DNA from: UBA2137 sp050251555
Lineage (GTDB): Bacteria; Pseudomonadota; Alphaproteobacteria; Micavibrionales; Micavibrionaceae
NCBI GenBank assembly: GCA_050251555.1
Contig: JBFWMN010000022.1
Span: 1-26,034, forward strand
Reading direction: 5' to 3'
Length of the DNA: 26,034 nucleotides
In this document: positions 7,734-15,695 of the stretch, one piece after another
How positions within the stretch are numbered: the stretch's first letter is position 1
Layout of the letters: the number at the start of each line of letters is the position of its first letter
Translations under genes and position numbers: made by a program
The notes under the pieces: generated by a model
The model's database searches: none
Told to the model about the DNA's origin: nothing
Seen by the model: the letters and a program-made list of their open reading frames with translations, nothing else

Positions 7734-7761
7734 ATTATATAGGATTTGCAGGCTATGAAAA
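7734..7761 (-). promoter_or_regulatory. Predicted sigma-70-type promoter of gltX
   Basis: On the minus strand a TTTTCA -35 (7761-7756) and a consensus TATAAT -10 (7739-7734) are 16 nt apart, placing the start point near 7727, about 42 nt before the gltX start codon. The -35 lies inside the first codons of the divergent comEC, so expression of the two genes may interfere. A comEC promoter on the plus strand could use TTGGCT (7711-7716) with ATTATA or TTATAT at 7734-7740, but this is weak. Confidence 0.5.
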
Positions 7762-9893
7762 GGGGTGTGGGGGCATTGGTTGCACGGGCAAAACTGTTTC
7801 TTGAAGAAACGGATGCGGGCCTGTTGTTTTTATCTTCTCCCATCTGTCTCGGGGCAGGTATCGCCCTTTATTTTTCGCTTCCGTTTGAACCTGATTTCCT
7901 GATTTTTGCGCTTATCTGTTTCTTAAATATAATTGCGTTAATATTCATATATATCAAAAGATTAAAATATTTTTCTGTAGTTATATATTTACTTTTTATG
8001 GTGTGTTTGGGGTTGACTTCGGCAACCTACAGAAGCCATTCTCTGGCAACGCATATGCTGGAAAAGGATATTGGCTTTACCATCCTTAGCGGGCAGATTG
8101 TAAGCCTGTCGCCACAAGAAGACGGGCGAGGTGCAAAGCTGATTGTTGCACCCGCCGCACTTGAAAAACTGGAGAAAGAAAACTGGCCCCAAAAAATAGC
8201 TTTGAGTGTCCGTAACGCCCAAGGTCTGCAGGTGGGTCAGACCATTCGTGCCAAGGCTGCCTTGAAAACGCCGTCAGGCCCGTTTCTCCCGGGTGGTTTT
8301 TCTTTTCGCCGCTATAATTATTTTCAGGGAATTGGCGCGCAAGGTTATACATTCGGCCCACCTGAGATCATATCAGCTTCAGATGAAGGCAGTCTGACGG
8401 CACTTGTGGCGCGTTTGCGTTCATCCATGAGCAAAAAGGTGCTTGATAACCTTCCGTCGCCGCAAGATGGTATTACGACAGCGCTTTTAACGGGGCAGCG
8501 CGACGGTATTGTTGAGGAATCATATGGTGCGATGCGCGAGGCGGGGTTGGCCCACATGCTGGCGATTTCGGGGCTTCATGTTGGTCTGTTTGCAGGGATC
8601 GTCTTTTTTATGCTGCGTCTGATATTGGCGGCTTTCCCGCCTTTGGCTCTCCATTGGCCGATCAAGAAAATCGCAGCCTTTGCAGCAATCTTTGCCGCCC
8701 TCATCTATACGGTGTTTGTCGGCGCGAACATTCCGGCGCTTCGTGCCCTGATGACCACAGCCCTGATTTTTACCGCTGTCATTGTGGATCGCTCGCCCAT
8801 ATCGTTACGTTTGGTGGCATTGGCGGCTCTGATGATTTTGCTTGTTCAGCCTGAGGCGCTCGTTTCGGCGGGGTTTCAGATGTCATTTGGCGCAGTAACG
8901 GCGCTTGTCTTATTCTATGATCGCCTACGTCCCTGGTTGTCCCGCACGATTTCACATGCGGGCGTGATGAAAAAGACGTGGCTTTATCTCGGCGGCGTCG
9001 CAATGACCAGCCTTGTGGCTTCAATCGCCACAGCCCCTTTCTCGCTCTATCATTTTCAAACGCTGCCTTTGTACGGGCTGGCGGCAAATCTGGCGGCTAT
9101 GCCGATATTAAGCTTTTGGGTTATGCCGTGCGCCGTTTTGGCCTATGTTACGCTGCCTTTCGGTCTTGAGGCTTTGCCGCTGCGTGTCATGGGGGCGGGT
9201 GTGGATCTGATCATTTCTGTCGCGACGCATGTTTCAAGCTGGCCCTATGCCGTCCTGCATGTCGCGCAAATGCCGCTTATCGGCCTTTTCTTATTGATTG
9301 GCGCGGTCTTTACGCTTTTAACGGCGCGGACTTTAAGTGGGCGTCTAATTGTTCCTGTGCTGTGCCTCTGTGCGGTTATTTTCATGTCTTATGTATGGGC
9401 GCAGCCGAAAATGTTGCTCAGTAAAAATGGTGAGTATGCAGCGTTAAGGGATGGGAATACCCTTTACGTCTCCAATCCCCGTGCGGAGCGCTTTACAAGG
9501 GAGCAATGGATGCGAGCTTTGAATGTAAGCGAGGTTGCGCCATTTCCTAAAAACGGGTGTCTACAAAGTGGTCAACTTTGTTGTGATTCCTCTGCGTGCC
9601 GCATCAAGCATGGCGAAAAGACGCTTTCATGGCTGAAGACGCGTTACGCGCTTGCCGAAGAATGTGTGGATACCTCCGTTGAGGCCGTTTTTGCGCCTTT
9701 CGGTATGCCTGACTTTCTGTGTTCCGCTAAAGTATTGTATTCAAGACATAAATTGGCAGATATTGGTGGAATTGCCGCTTATGCAGGCCAAAACTCATGG
9801 GAAATCGTACCTGTGGAAAACTCTGTGCATGAACGCCCATGGTCATTGCCGCAAAAGGACTTGCGGGCATCACAAGGCATCCACAAAGAATGA
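7755..9893 (+). CDS. comEC: ComEC/Rec2-family DNA uptake channel protein
   Basis: Polytopic inner-membrane protein; ComEC family members carry single-stranded DNA across the membrane during natural transformation. From the ATG at 7755 the protein is 712 residues (a TTG at 7746 is possible, but AGGA at 7741-7744 is then too close). Hydrophobic segments lie near 25-90 (with an AT-rich coding patch at about 7925-7995). A soluble DUF4131-type region follows at about 95-215. The Competence domain has the signature HMLAISGLHVG (267-277) and a series of membrane segments to about 540. The last 170 residues (RDGNTLYVSNPRAERFTREQW) resemble the reduced C-terminal domain of alphaproteobacterial ComEC and show no HxHxDH metal site. 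Convergent with lexA, with only 3 nt between the stops. Confidence 0.9.
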   Translation: MKRGVGALVARAKLFLEETDAGLLFLSSPICLGAGIALYFSLPFEPDFLIFALICFLNIIALIFIYIKRLKYFSVVIYLLFMVCLGLTSATYRSHSLATHMLEKDIGFTILSGQIVSLSPQEDGRGAKLIVAPAALEKLEKENWPQKIALSVRNAQGLQVGQTIRAKAALKTPSGPFLPGGFSFRRYNYFQGIGAQGYTFGPPEIISASDEGSLTALVARLRSSMSKKVLDNLPSPQDGITTALLTGQRDGIVEESYGAMREAGLAHMLAISGLHVGLFAGIVFFMLRLILAAFPPLALHWPIKKIAAFAAIFAALIYTVFVGANIPALRALMTTALIFTAVIVDRSPISLRLVALAALMILLVQPEALVSAGFQMSFGAVTALVLFYDRLRPWLSRTISHAGVMKKTWLYLGGVAMTSLVASIATAPFSLYHFQTLPLYGLAANLAAMPILSFWVMPCAVLAYVTLPFGLEALPLRVMGAGVDLIISVATHVSSWPYAVLHVAQMPLIGLFLLIGAVFTLLTARTLSGRLIVPVLCLCAVIFMSYVWAQPKMLLSKNGEYAALRDGNTLYVSNPRAERFTREQWMRALNVSEVAPFPKNGCLQSGQLCCDSSACRIKHGEKTLSWLKTRYALAEECVDTSVEAVFAPFGMPDFLCSAKVLYSRHKLADIGGIAAYAGQNSWEIVPVENSVHERPWSLPQKDLRASQGIHKE

Positions 9894-9896
9894 TTT

Positions 9897-10580
9897 TCAG
9901 TAATTCCGAATGATCGAGGCAAGTACGCCTTGCACGGCAACTTCTGTCGAATCGTAAGTCTGAACTTCGTAATCGTCATTTTCGGGGCAAAGCAGAATTT
10001 GTCCGCCTGATTTACGCAGCGTTTTCAAAGTGACTTCCTCGCCGCGCACAAGCGCGACAATGATATCGCCGTTATGGGCTTGCTCTGTGCGGCGGATAAT
10101 GGCGGTGTCACCATTATTGATGCCTGCCTGTTTCATGGAATCGCCATCCACGGTCAGGGCATAGAAGTCTCCTTTGCCCAGCATGGAAAGCGGGGCATCG
10201 AAATAATCGCCTTCATGGCGGATCGCTTCAATCGGTGTGCCCGCTGCAATCTTGCCGAAAAAAGGAATGTGACGCACGCCTGTTTCCGTCTGGAATAGCT
10301 GGGCATGAACGGATTGACTGTTGGCATTGGCTGCTGCTGCGGGTGCCGAGGCGGCTGTCTTTTGTTCGTCGGGCTGACGGATAACCTCAAGGGCGCGGGC
10401 GCGGTTGGGGAGGCGGCGCAGATATCCGCGCTCAACAAGGCCTGTAATTAATCGGTGAACCCCAGATTTGGATTTGAGATCCAGTGCATCTTTCATTTCG
10501 TCAAAGGAGGGGGCAACACCGTCGCTACCCATGCGTTCCTGAATGAAAAGAAGCAGGTCACGTTGCTTTTTGGTCAGCAT
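9897..10580 (-). CDS. lexA: LexA repressor
   Basis: SOS-response repressor with self-cleaving S24 peptidase domain. The 227 residues show an N-terminal winged helix-turn-helix (LTKKQRDLLLFIQERM at 2-17, then VAPSFDEMKDAL and SGVHRLITGLVERGYLRR to about 56). A low-complexity Ala/Asn/Gln linker spans about 72-95. The cleavage site is Ala113-Gly114 in GKIAAGTPIEA. The catalytic Ser148 is in DGDSMKQAGI and Lys186 in VTLKTLRK, corresponding to E. coli A84-G85, S119 and K156. AAGGA lies about 9 nt before the ATG. A perfect alphaproteobacterial SOS box and a strong promoter lie 86-114 nt upstream, so the gene is autoregulated. It is downstream of trpC on the same strand. Confidence 0.97.
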   Translation of the reverse strand: MLTKKQRDLLLFIQERMGSDGVAPSFDEMKDALDLKSKSGVHRLITGLVERGYLRRLPNRARALEVIRQPDEQKTAASAPAAAANANSQSVHAQLFQTETGVRHIPFFGKIAAGTPIEAIRHEGDYFDAPLSMLGKGDFYALTVDGDSMKQAGINNGDTAIIRRTEQAHNGDIIVALVRGEEVTLKTLRKSGGQILLCPENDDYEVQTYDSTEVAVQGVLASIIRNY

Positions 10581-10634
10581 GAATACAATCCTTCGTTAGA
10601 ATCTTTAAAAAATCGGCAAAAAATATGCAGATTC

Positions 10635-10648
10635 GCTACGCTTGTAGC
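10635..10648. repeat. Small palindrome in the lexA leader
   Basis: GCTAC (10635-10639) and GTAGC (10644-10648) form a perfect 5-bp inverted repeat around GCTT, about 55 nt before the lexA start. It lies just downstream of the predicted lexA start point. There is no T tract directly after it on the minus strand, so it is not a convincing trpC terminator; it may be a leader hairpin. Confidence 0.35.
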
Positions 10649-10665
10649 CTATTTGTCCTAATTAA

Positions 10666-10680
10666 GTTCTATATTTGTTC
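10666..10680 (-). promoter_or_regulatory. LexA operator (alphaproteobacterial SOS box)
   Basis: GTTC (10666-10669), seven bases, GTTC (10677-10680): an exact match to the direct-repeat SOS box GTTC-N7-GTTC described for alphaproteobacterial LexA. Read towards lexA it is GAACAAATATAGAAC. It covers the -10 element and part of the spacer of the predicted lexA promoter, so bound LexA would block RNA polymerase. It also overlaps the trpC stop codon (10669-10671). Confidence 0.92.
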
Positions 10681-10694
10681 CGACACGATGTCAA
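10666..10694 (-). promoter_or_regulatory. Predicted lexA promoter inside the trpC 3' end
   Basis: On the minus strand a consensus TTGACA -35 (10694-10689) is followed after 17 nt by TAGAAC (10671-10666) as -10. The predicted start point is near 10659, leaving a leader of roughly 80 nt to the lexA ATG. The -35 is within the last codons of trpC. The exact superposition of the -10 and the SOS box supports both calls. Confidence 0.7.
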
Positions 10695-11478
10695 TATGTA
10701 GTCTTGAGAAAATTGCGTCGGCATGCGTTCCGCGCATCAGGGACTCGCCGATAAGAAACCCGTCAAACCCTGCCTGAATCAGCATATCAAGGTCTTCAGC
10801 GGAGGTGATTCCGCTCTCGGCGATTTTGAATGTGTCTTGAGGTAATTGTTCCAGCAGGCGGCATGATGTTTCCAATGATACGTCCATCGTCTTCAGGTTA
10901 CGGGCATTGACCCCGATCAGGCTTGGATGAAGGGGCAGAGCGGCCTCAATCTCGGCCTCGTCATGCACTTCGACCAAAACACTCATGCCCAGATCATAGG
11001 CGATCGTCGCCAGTTCTTTGGCCTGATATGTCGGTAAAGCCGCCATGATAATCAGAATGCAATCCGCACCCAGCATACGGCTTTCATATATTTGGTATGG
11101 GTCGACCATGAAGTCTTTGCGTAAAAGAGGTTTATCGACCGCAGCACGCACGGCGGTGAGGTGCGAATCCTCGCCCTGAAAATAGGGTGTATCCGTGAGG
11201 ATCGAGATGCAGCTTGCATCCTTTTCGCAATAAAAGCGGGCTTGGCGTACGGGGTCAAAATTAGCGGCGATCAGGCCTTTGCTAGGAGAGGCTTTCTTGA
11301 TTTCCGCAATCAGTCCATATCCGCCTTTTTCGCGATCAACGCGTAAGGCGGCCTCAAAGCGGAAAGGGCGGGTGTTCTCGGGGAGTTTGGCACGAATCTC
11401 TTCAAGAGGTAAAACCTGCTTGCGTGCAGCCACATGCTTTAGCTTGGCTTTGCAAATCTCTTCTAAAACCCCTCCCAT
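10669..11478 (-). CDS. trpC: Indole-3-glycerol phosphate synthase
   Basis: Closes the indole ring from carboxyphenylaminodeoxyribulose phosphate in tryptophan synthesis. A TIM barrel of 269 residues (monofunctional length, no TrpF fusion). Signatures: GLIAEIKKASPSKGLI (55-70) with Glu59 and the following lysines, ISILTDTPYFQG (91-102), LLRKDFMVDPYQIYE (118-132) with the catalytic Lys at about 121, IGVNARNLKTMDV, and ESGITSAEDL near the phosphate-binding end. The start follows the trpD stop by 5 nt, so the two are very likely co-transcribed. The last codons carry the -35 element of lexA, and the stop lies in the SOS box. Confidence 0.96.
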   Translation of the reverse strand: MGGVLEEICKAKLKHVAARKQVLPLEEIRAKLPENTRPFRFEAALRVDREKGGYGLIAEIKKASPSKGLIAANFDPVRQARFYCEKDASCISILTDTPYFQGEDSHLTAVRAAVDKPLLRKDFMVDPYQIYESRMLGADCILIIMAALPTYQAKELATIAYDLGMSVLVEVHDEAEIEAALPLHPSLIGVNARNLKTMDVSLETSCRLLEQLPQDTFKIAESGITSAEDLDMLIQAGFDGFLIGESLMRGTHADAIFSRLHIDIVSEQI

Positions 11479-11483
11479 GTCGA

Positions 11484-12530
11484 TTACGCCCGTTCCTGTG
11501 TAAAATCGCGATATGCGCTAAAGATACGATAAGCGCTGCCGTCATCAATCACTTTCATACAACTATCAACGGCCTCGTGAAGCGTTTCCTTCGCTCCCGT
11601 CAAAAAGAGCAGAAGGGCGGTGTTGGCAATCACGGTATCGCGATAGGCGCTTTTTTGTCCTTCCAGTAGACCAAGCAGCGCCTTACCGTTTTCCGCTGCC
11701 TCGCCTCCCAAAAGCGCTTCCGGCGCATGGGGCGGCAGACCGAAATCCTCATGCGTCAATTCCTGCGTTTCCAGCGTGCCATCTTCATGTAAGAAAATGC
11801 AGCTTGTCGGACAGGAAAGGGAAACTTCATCCATGCCGTTTTCAGCCGACACAAAGACGGCGCGCTTTAACCCGACCATCGGTGCGGCAGAAGCCATCAA
11901 TTCGGAAATACGCGGGTCGCAAGTCCCGATCAGTTGTGTTGCGGGCCGTGCGGGGTTGAGAAGCGGCCCCGTATAATTAAACAAGGTGCGCACACCCAAG
12001 CTCTTGCGGATCGGGGCAAGCGGAGCCAGAGCAGGATGGTAGTGTGGCGCCATCAAAAAGGCGTAGTTGAAACGTTGCAGTGCTTCGGCACTGTCTTCAG
12101 GTTTGAGGGCCAATTCGACGCCCAGCGCCTCCAGAACGTCGGCAGCACCTGATTTGGAGCTGGAGGCACGGTTGCCGTGCTTTGCCACTCTTAGGCCGCA
12201 TCCTGCTGCGACAAAGGCTGCTGCTGTTGAAACATTTAATGTGTGGAGGCCGTCACCACCCGTGCCACAGCAATCGACGCAGTTGTCGATTTCCGGGAAA
12301 GGACGCATTTTGGCACGTAAGGCATTGACGGCACCTGCAAGCTCTTCGGCGGTTTCGCCTTTTTGTGTCAGCAAAAGCAAAAGGGCGGCGCAATCATCAC
12401 TGCTGTAGGCTTCCTCGCTCATCGCGGTCACCATACCTTCGGCCTGTACACGTGAAAGCTGCCCGCGTGTCAGCAGGATACGCTTCAGCATGTCGGCTGG
12501 AGGCAGCAAGTGTTCTAATGTGGTTCCCAT
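11484..12530 (-). CDS. trpD: Anthranilate phosphoribosyltransferase
   Basis: Transfers phosphoribosyl from PRPP to anthranilate, the second step of tryptophan synthesis from chorismate. The 348 residues show the family motifs DCCGTGGDGLHTLNVSTAAA (86-105) for PRPP binding, VAKHGNRASSSKSGAADVLE (115-134) and HHPAL-type sequence as APHYHPALAPLAPIRKSLGV, then RTLFNYTGPLLNPA. It is the first gene of a trpD-trpC pair; trpE and trpG are not in the window, which is common where trp genes are split. The gap to the divergent deacetylase gene is 65 nt and must hold both promoters. The ribosome site is weak (AAGAAC). Confidence 0.96.
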   Translation of the reverse strand: MGTTLEHLLPPADMLKRILLTRGQLSRVQAEGMVTAMSEEAYSSDDCAALLLLLTQKGETAEELAGAVNALRAKMRPFPEIDNCVDCCGTGGDGLHTLNVSTAAAFVAAGCGLRVAKHGNRASSSKSGAADVLEALGVELALKPEDSAEALQRFNYAFLMAPHYHPALAPLAPIRKSLGVRTLFNYTGPLLNPARPATQLIGTCDPRISELMASAAPMVGLKRAVFVSAENGMDEVSLSCPTSCIFLHEDGTLETQELTHEDFGLPPHAPEALLGGEAAENGKALLGLLEGQKSAYRDTVIANTALLLFLTGAKETLHEAVDSCMKVIDDGSAYRIFSAYRDFTQERA

Positions 12531-12557
12531 ATGTTCTTATATCGTCTCAAAAGCCTT

Positions 12558-12586
12558 TTGATTGCAAGTCTTCAAATTTGTGATAG
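12558..12586 (+). promoter_or_regulatory. Candidate promoter of the YibQ-like gene (would give a nearly leaderless mRNA)
   Basis: TTGATT (12558-12563), 17 nt, TGATAG (12581-12586). The start point would fall near 12593, only about 3 nt before the GTG start at 12596. The gene also lacks a ribosome-binding site at a workable distance (AAGG touches the start codon), which agrees with a leaderless transcript. The promoter match is only moderate. Confidence 0.3.
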
Positions 12587-12595
12587 CTTAAAAGG

Positions 12596-13693
12596 GTGAA
12601 ACATTTCTCACTTCCCGCATGGGCGTGTCCACGCCGCATTATTCTTGCATCATCAGGTCTCCTCCTTCTCGTCACAGGGCAGGTGGTGGTTTTTCGCGCC
12701 CTCACGCCGGTTGAACAAGATGGGAGTGCCGTGGTTGCGGCTCAGATTGAGCCATCGGCAGCCGTTGATACGCTGCCCGAAGAGGATGTGGTTTTTTACG
12801 GTACGCATGCATTCAAAGGTATGAATACCGACCCTGAAATTTCCTATGCACCGCAAACGGGCCTCTCGCTTGATCAAATGAGTTTGCCGCATTCCGTACC
12901 TGTCCTTGAGGATAAGGCTGCTCCGCAGGATAAACCGCTTCTCAAACAACCCTTGCAGGGCAGACAAGCCAAAATTGCCATCGTTATTGATGATATGGGC
13001 ATTAATAAAAAGATGACCAAAGAGGTCATGGATAAGCTGCCTGCCGAGGTTACGTTTTCATTTCTTCCTTATGCATCCGATATCCAGCACGGCATTGATA
13101 CGGCGCGTGCCGACGGTCATGAAGTCATCCTGCATATCCCGATGCAGCCACTCAGCGGGGCTGAAAATGCGGGGCCACATGCACTGACCGTATCGATGAG
13201 CCAAGAGGATATCCGCGAGAAGCTGAAGGAGAGCATTGGCTCGCTTCATGGGTTTACAGGTATGAATAATCACATGGGGTCGCGCTTTACGGGTGATCTT
13301 ACTGCCATGAATGCCTTTATGGATGTGGTGAAAGATAAGAGCGTCTATTTTCTGGATTCGCGCACAATCGGTAATTCCAAGGGGCGAGAGGCTGCAGCCG
13401 CACATCATGTGGCTTTTGCCTCGCGGGATGTGTTTCTTGATCACGTCGAAGACCGTGCCGCAGTGGAAAAACAGCTTCGTGAGCTGGAACAGGCGGCCTT
13501 GAAAAACGGATCGGCTATTGCGATCGGTCACCCTAAAGTCAATACGTTGGCGGCATTGGAAGGCTGGGTAAAGGATGCACAATCACGCGGATTCGAAATT
13601 GTCCCCTTAAAGACTCTTGTCCAAAATCTTCCCGACCCGCATCAGGCGACAGCTATGGCTGAGGCCGGTGACCGGAATGTGAAGGCTCAATAG
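12596..13693 (+). CDS. YibQ-like divergent polysaccharide deacetylase family protein
   Basis: 365 residues from a GTG start. A single membrane segment or signal anchor lies at about 14-35 (RIILASSGLLLLVTGQVVVF), then a variable linker to about 122, then the divergent polysaccharide deacetylase (DUF610/YibQ) domain to about 350. That domain has AIVIDDMGINKKMT (128-141), the metal-site-like Asp pair D132-D133, ILHIPMQP (178-185), GMNNHMGSRFT (222-232), YFLDSRT and AIGHPKVNTL (309-318). Family members are periplasmic and often sit beside CtpA or envelope genes; the substrate is unknown. Keeping the GTG start preserves the membrane anchor. Convergent with ppiD with a 7-nt overlap of stops. Confidence 0.85.
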   Translation: MKHFSLPAWACPRRIILASSGLLLLVTGQVVVFRALTPVEQDGSAVVAAQIEPSAAVDTLPEEDVVFYGTHAFKGMNTDPEISYAPQTGLSLDQMSLPHSVPVLEDKAAPQDKPLLKQPLQGRQAKIAIVIDDMGINKKMTKEVMDKLPAEVTFSFLPYASDIQHGIDTARADGHEVILHIPMQPLSGAENAGPHALTVSMSQEDIREKLKESIGSLHGFTGMNNHMGSRFTGDLTAMNAFMDVVKDKSVYFLDSRTIGNSKGREAAAAHHVAFASRDVFLDHVEDRAAVEKQLRELEQAALKNGSAIAIGHPKVNTLAALEGWVKDAQSRGFEIVPLKTLVQNLPDPHQATAMAEAGDRNVKAQ

Positions 13694-15573
13694 CTTTCGT
13701 CTTCGTCTCTTTTGCCGTAGAGCTCAGCGAGCAGTGCGTCATTGACTTTCACGTCGTAACGCTCTCTCAAATCCTGCAAGTAACCTGCCAGTATTCCTTT
13801 CTGAAAGCCGCTTTCCAGCATATTGGCTGCATCTTTTTTATCGCTCTCATCCATGGTGGCAGGATCAGGATATTGAATATCCGTAACCGTTCCTAAGACA
13901 AGACCGTTCATGGCGGGCAGCAAGAGTGGGTCATTTAGCTTCGCTGTAAAGAACTGCGTGAACGATTGCGGGGCAATATCGGCAGGGGGTGTATCACCAG
14001 CCTTAACGGTAACGGTCTGCAAGCTGACTTCGTACTTCTTGGCAAGGTCAGACAAGTTGGATTTGCCTTTTTGCAAGGCTTCCAGATCGGTCTGGGCCTG
14101 TTTGAAATTGGCAATCTGTTTGTTTACCTTCAGCCAGTCGGCTTTGACTTGCGTACGGACATCATCCAGTGGTGGTAGAGTTTCAGGCGAAATTTTGCTG
14201 ACAATCGCCGTATAGTAACGCCCGTCGGACAATTCGGCGACAGGTGTGCCTTCACCTTCAAAGAGATTGAAAATCTCGTCCGCAATAGTGCGCAAATCTT
14301 CAGCAGGAATATCTTCGACAGGGTCGGCGCCCATGCGTGTGACATTTTTCAGGGCAACAGGTGTCACCGGAAAGGCTTCGGTTAATGACGCGATATCGGC
14401 ACCGCCGCCGACCTGATTATCCAGATCGTCTGCCATTTGCATCAGCTCGTCACCCTGTGCCTCTTTTTCAAGATCGGTACGAATCGCGGCTTTAACCGAG
14501 TCGTATGGTTGCTGGTGAGGCGGGTTAACAGCAATCACTTTGAAAATATGCCAGCCGAGCGGAGATTTGAGCGGGCCGACAATCGTGTCTGCAGGCGGCG
14601 TAAACAACTCGCCCGCGATATCGTCAAGCAACCCGTCTTTTTCAAAATCTTCGCGACCGACATAAGCGGTTTTGGAACCTGTAACTTTCTCAACCGCGTT
14701 TTCCAGACTGCCGCCCTGACGGAAGGCCTCTGCGACTTTCTTGGCGGTATCTTCGTCGTTGAAGAGGGCCTGATCAACAGTGCGTGTTTCTTCTTTGGCG
14801 TAAAGTTCAGGGTGCGCATCATAGGCGGCGCGCACATCCTCTTCGGGCACGCTGACATTTTGCTTCAGACGGTTCATGTCGATAATCAGGACTGTGACGT
14901 CACGGGATTCGGGAATGGCATAGCGGCCTGATTTTTCCTGATAGAAGCTTTTCAGCGTGTCTTCGGACGGCGCGTCGACTTTCGCGTCTTTATCCAGCAA
15001 CTTGATCATGGAGATGCGGCGCGTCTGGCCTGTAATCTGTGCAACATCCGTTTCAAGGGCTGTGGGAACAGTAATCGGCAGATCTTCCAAAACCTCGCTT
15101 AACAGGCGCACGGTCATGTCGTGACGCACGGTCTGAATGAGGCCTTGTTCGGACAGGCCCGTCGACTGTTTTAAGCGCTCTAACGCTTCTTTCGGTTCAA
15201 CTCCTTGGGAGGTAAGGGGCGCAATGGTGCGTTTGATTTCATCGGCGATCGCCTGATCGGGGACATTGAGGCCCAGACGCGAGGCTTCTTTAAACAAAAG
15301 GATGCGGTTGATCTCGTTATTCAGAACCTGATTGACTAAACCCAGCGCATAAGCGTTTTCAACGGGGATTTGCTGGGCGCGTAATGTAGTGCGCAGCATA
15401 TTGTCAAAGGTGACGGATTTGATGGCATCGCCGTCAATCGTCGCAACATCGTTGCTCGAAATCCCGTCTCTGAAGAAACCGTTCCAGTCGGTCAACACCA
15501 ATCCGACCCCCGCAAACAGCAGGATCAGAAGAAAAAGACCGGAGAGTAGACCAGAGCGCATGAAGCGGAGCAT
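13687..15573 (-). CDS. ppiD: PpiD/SurA-type membrane-anchored peptidylprolyl isomerase
   Basis: Inner-membrane-anchored periplasmic folding factor acting on proteins leaving the Sec translocon. The 628 residues begin with MLRFMRSG and one membrane segment (about 9-27, LLSGLFLLILLFAGVGLVL). A SurA_N-like helical domain follows to about 165 (NQVLNNEINRILLFKEASRLGL at 81-102, in part). A parvulin-like (PpiC) domain lies at about 250-350, ending in GPLKSPLGWHIFKVIAV, then a second, degenerate region to the end. AAGGA is 8 nt before the ATG, and a strong promoter precedes it. The stop overlaps the yibQ-like gene by 7 nt. Divergent from tpiA; secG, a translocon gene, is two genes away. Confidence 0.88.
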   Translation of the reverse strand: MLRFMRSGLLSGLFLLILLFAGVGLVLTDWNGFFRDGISSNDVATIDGDAIKSVTFDNMLRTTLRAQQIPVENAYALGLVNQVLNNEINRILLFKEASRLGLNVPDQAIADEIKRTIAPLTSQGVEPKEALERLKQSTGLSEQGLIQTVRHDMTVRLLSEVLEDLPITVPTALETDVAQITGQTRRISMIKLLDKDAKVDAPSEDTLKSFYQEKSGRYAIPESRDVTVLIIDMNRLKQNVSVPEEDVRAAYDAHPELYAKEETRTVDQALFNDEDTAKKVAEAFRQGGSLENAVEKVTGSKTAYVGREDFEKDGLLDDIAGELFTPPADTIVGPLKSPLGWHIFKVIAVNPPHQQPYDSVKAAIRTDLEKEAQGDELMQMADDLDNQVGGGADIASLTEAFPVTPVALKNVTRMGADPVEDIPAEDLRTIADEIFNLFEGEGTPVAELSDGRYYTAIVSKISPETLPPLDDVRTQVKADWLKVNKQIANFKQAQTDLEALQKGKSNLSDLAKKYEVSLQTVTVKAGDTPPADIAPQSFTQFFTAKLNDPLLLPAMNGLVLGTVTDIQYPDPATMDESDKKDAANMLESGFQKGILAGYLQDLRERYDVKVNDALLAELYGKRDEDESY

Positions 15574-15623
15574 GAGGCGTTCCTTATAGTTTCAAGCTTG
15601 TAAAAGATTGGTAAATTGGGAGG

Positions 15624-15652
15624 ACTATAAAAAAACGGGGAGAAAGTGGCAA
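15624..15652 (-). promoter_or_regulatory. Predicted sigma-70-type promoter of ppiD
   Basis: On the minus strand TTGCCA (15652-15647), 17 nt spacer, TATAGT (15629-15624); each hexamer differs from consensus at one base. The start point would be near 15617, 44 nt before the ATG. A heat-shock sigma-32-like alternative was considered (ppiD is stress-induced in E. coli) but the sequence fits the housekeeping form better. Confidence 0.6.
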
Positions 15653-15658
15653 CAGTGA

Positions 15659-15687
15659 TTGCAATTTCACTCCCACAAAGTTATTCA
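15659..15687 (+). promoter_or_regulatory. Candidate tpiA promoter
   Basis: TTGCAA (15659-15664), 17 nt, TATTCA (15682-15687). The start point would lie near 15694, almost at the tpiA ATG (15696), again implying a leaderless message. The -10 match is poor, so this is tentative. Confidence 0.25.
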
Positions 15688-15695
15688 AGAGTTCC

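Noticed and set aside
7925..7995. Strongly A/T-rich patch as a horizontally acquired segment or cryptic promoter region
   Set aside because: It encodes Ile/Tyr/Leu/Lys-rich membrane segments of ComEC in frame; composition is explained by the protein.
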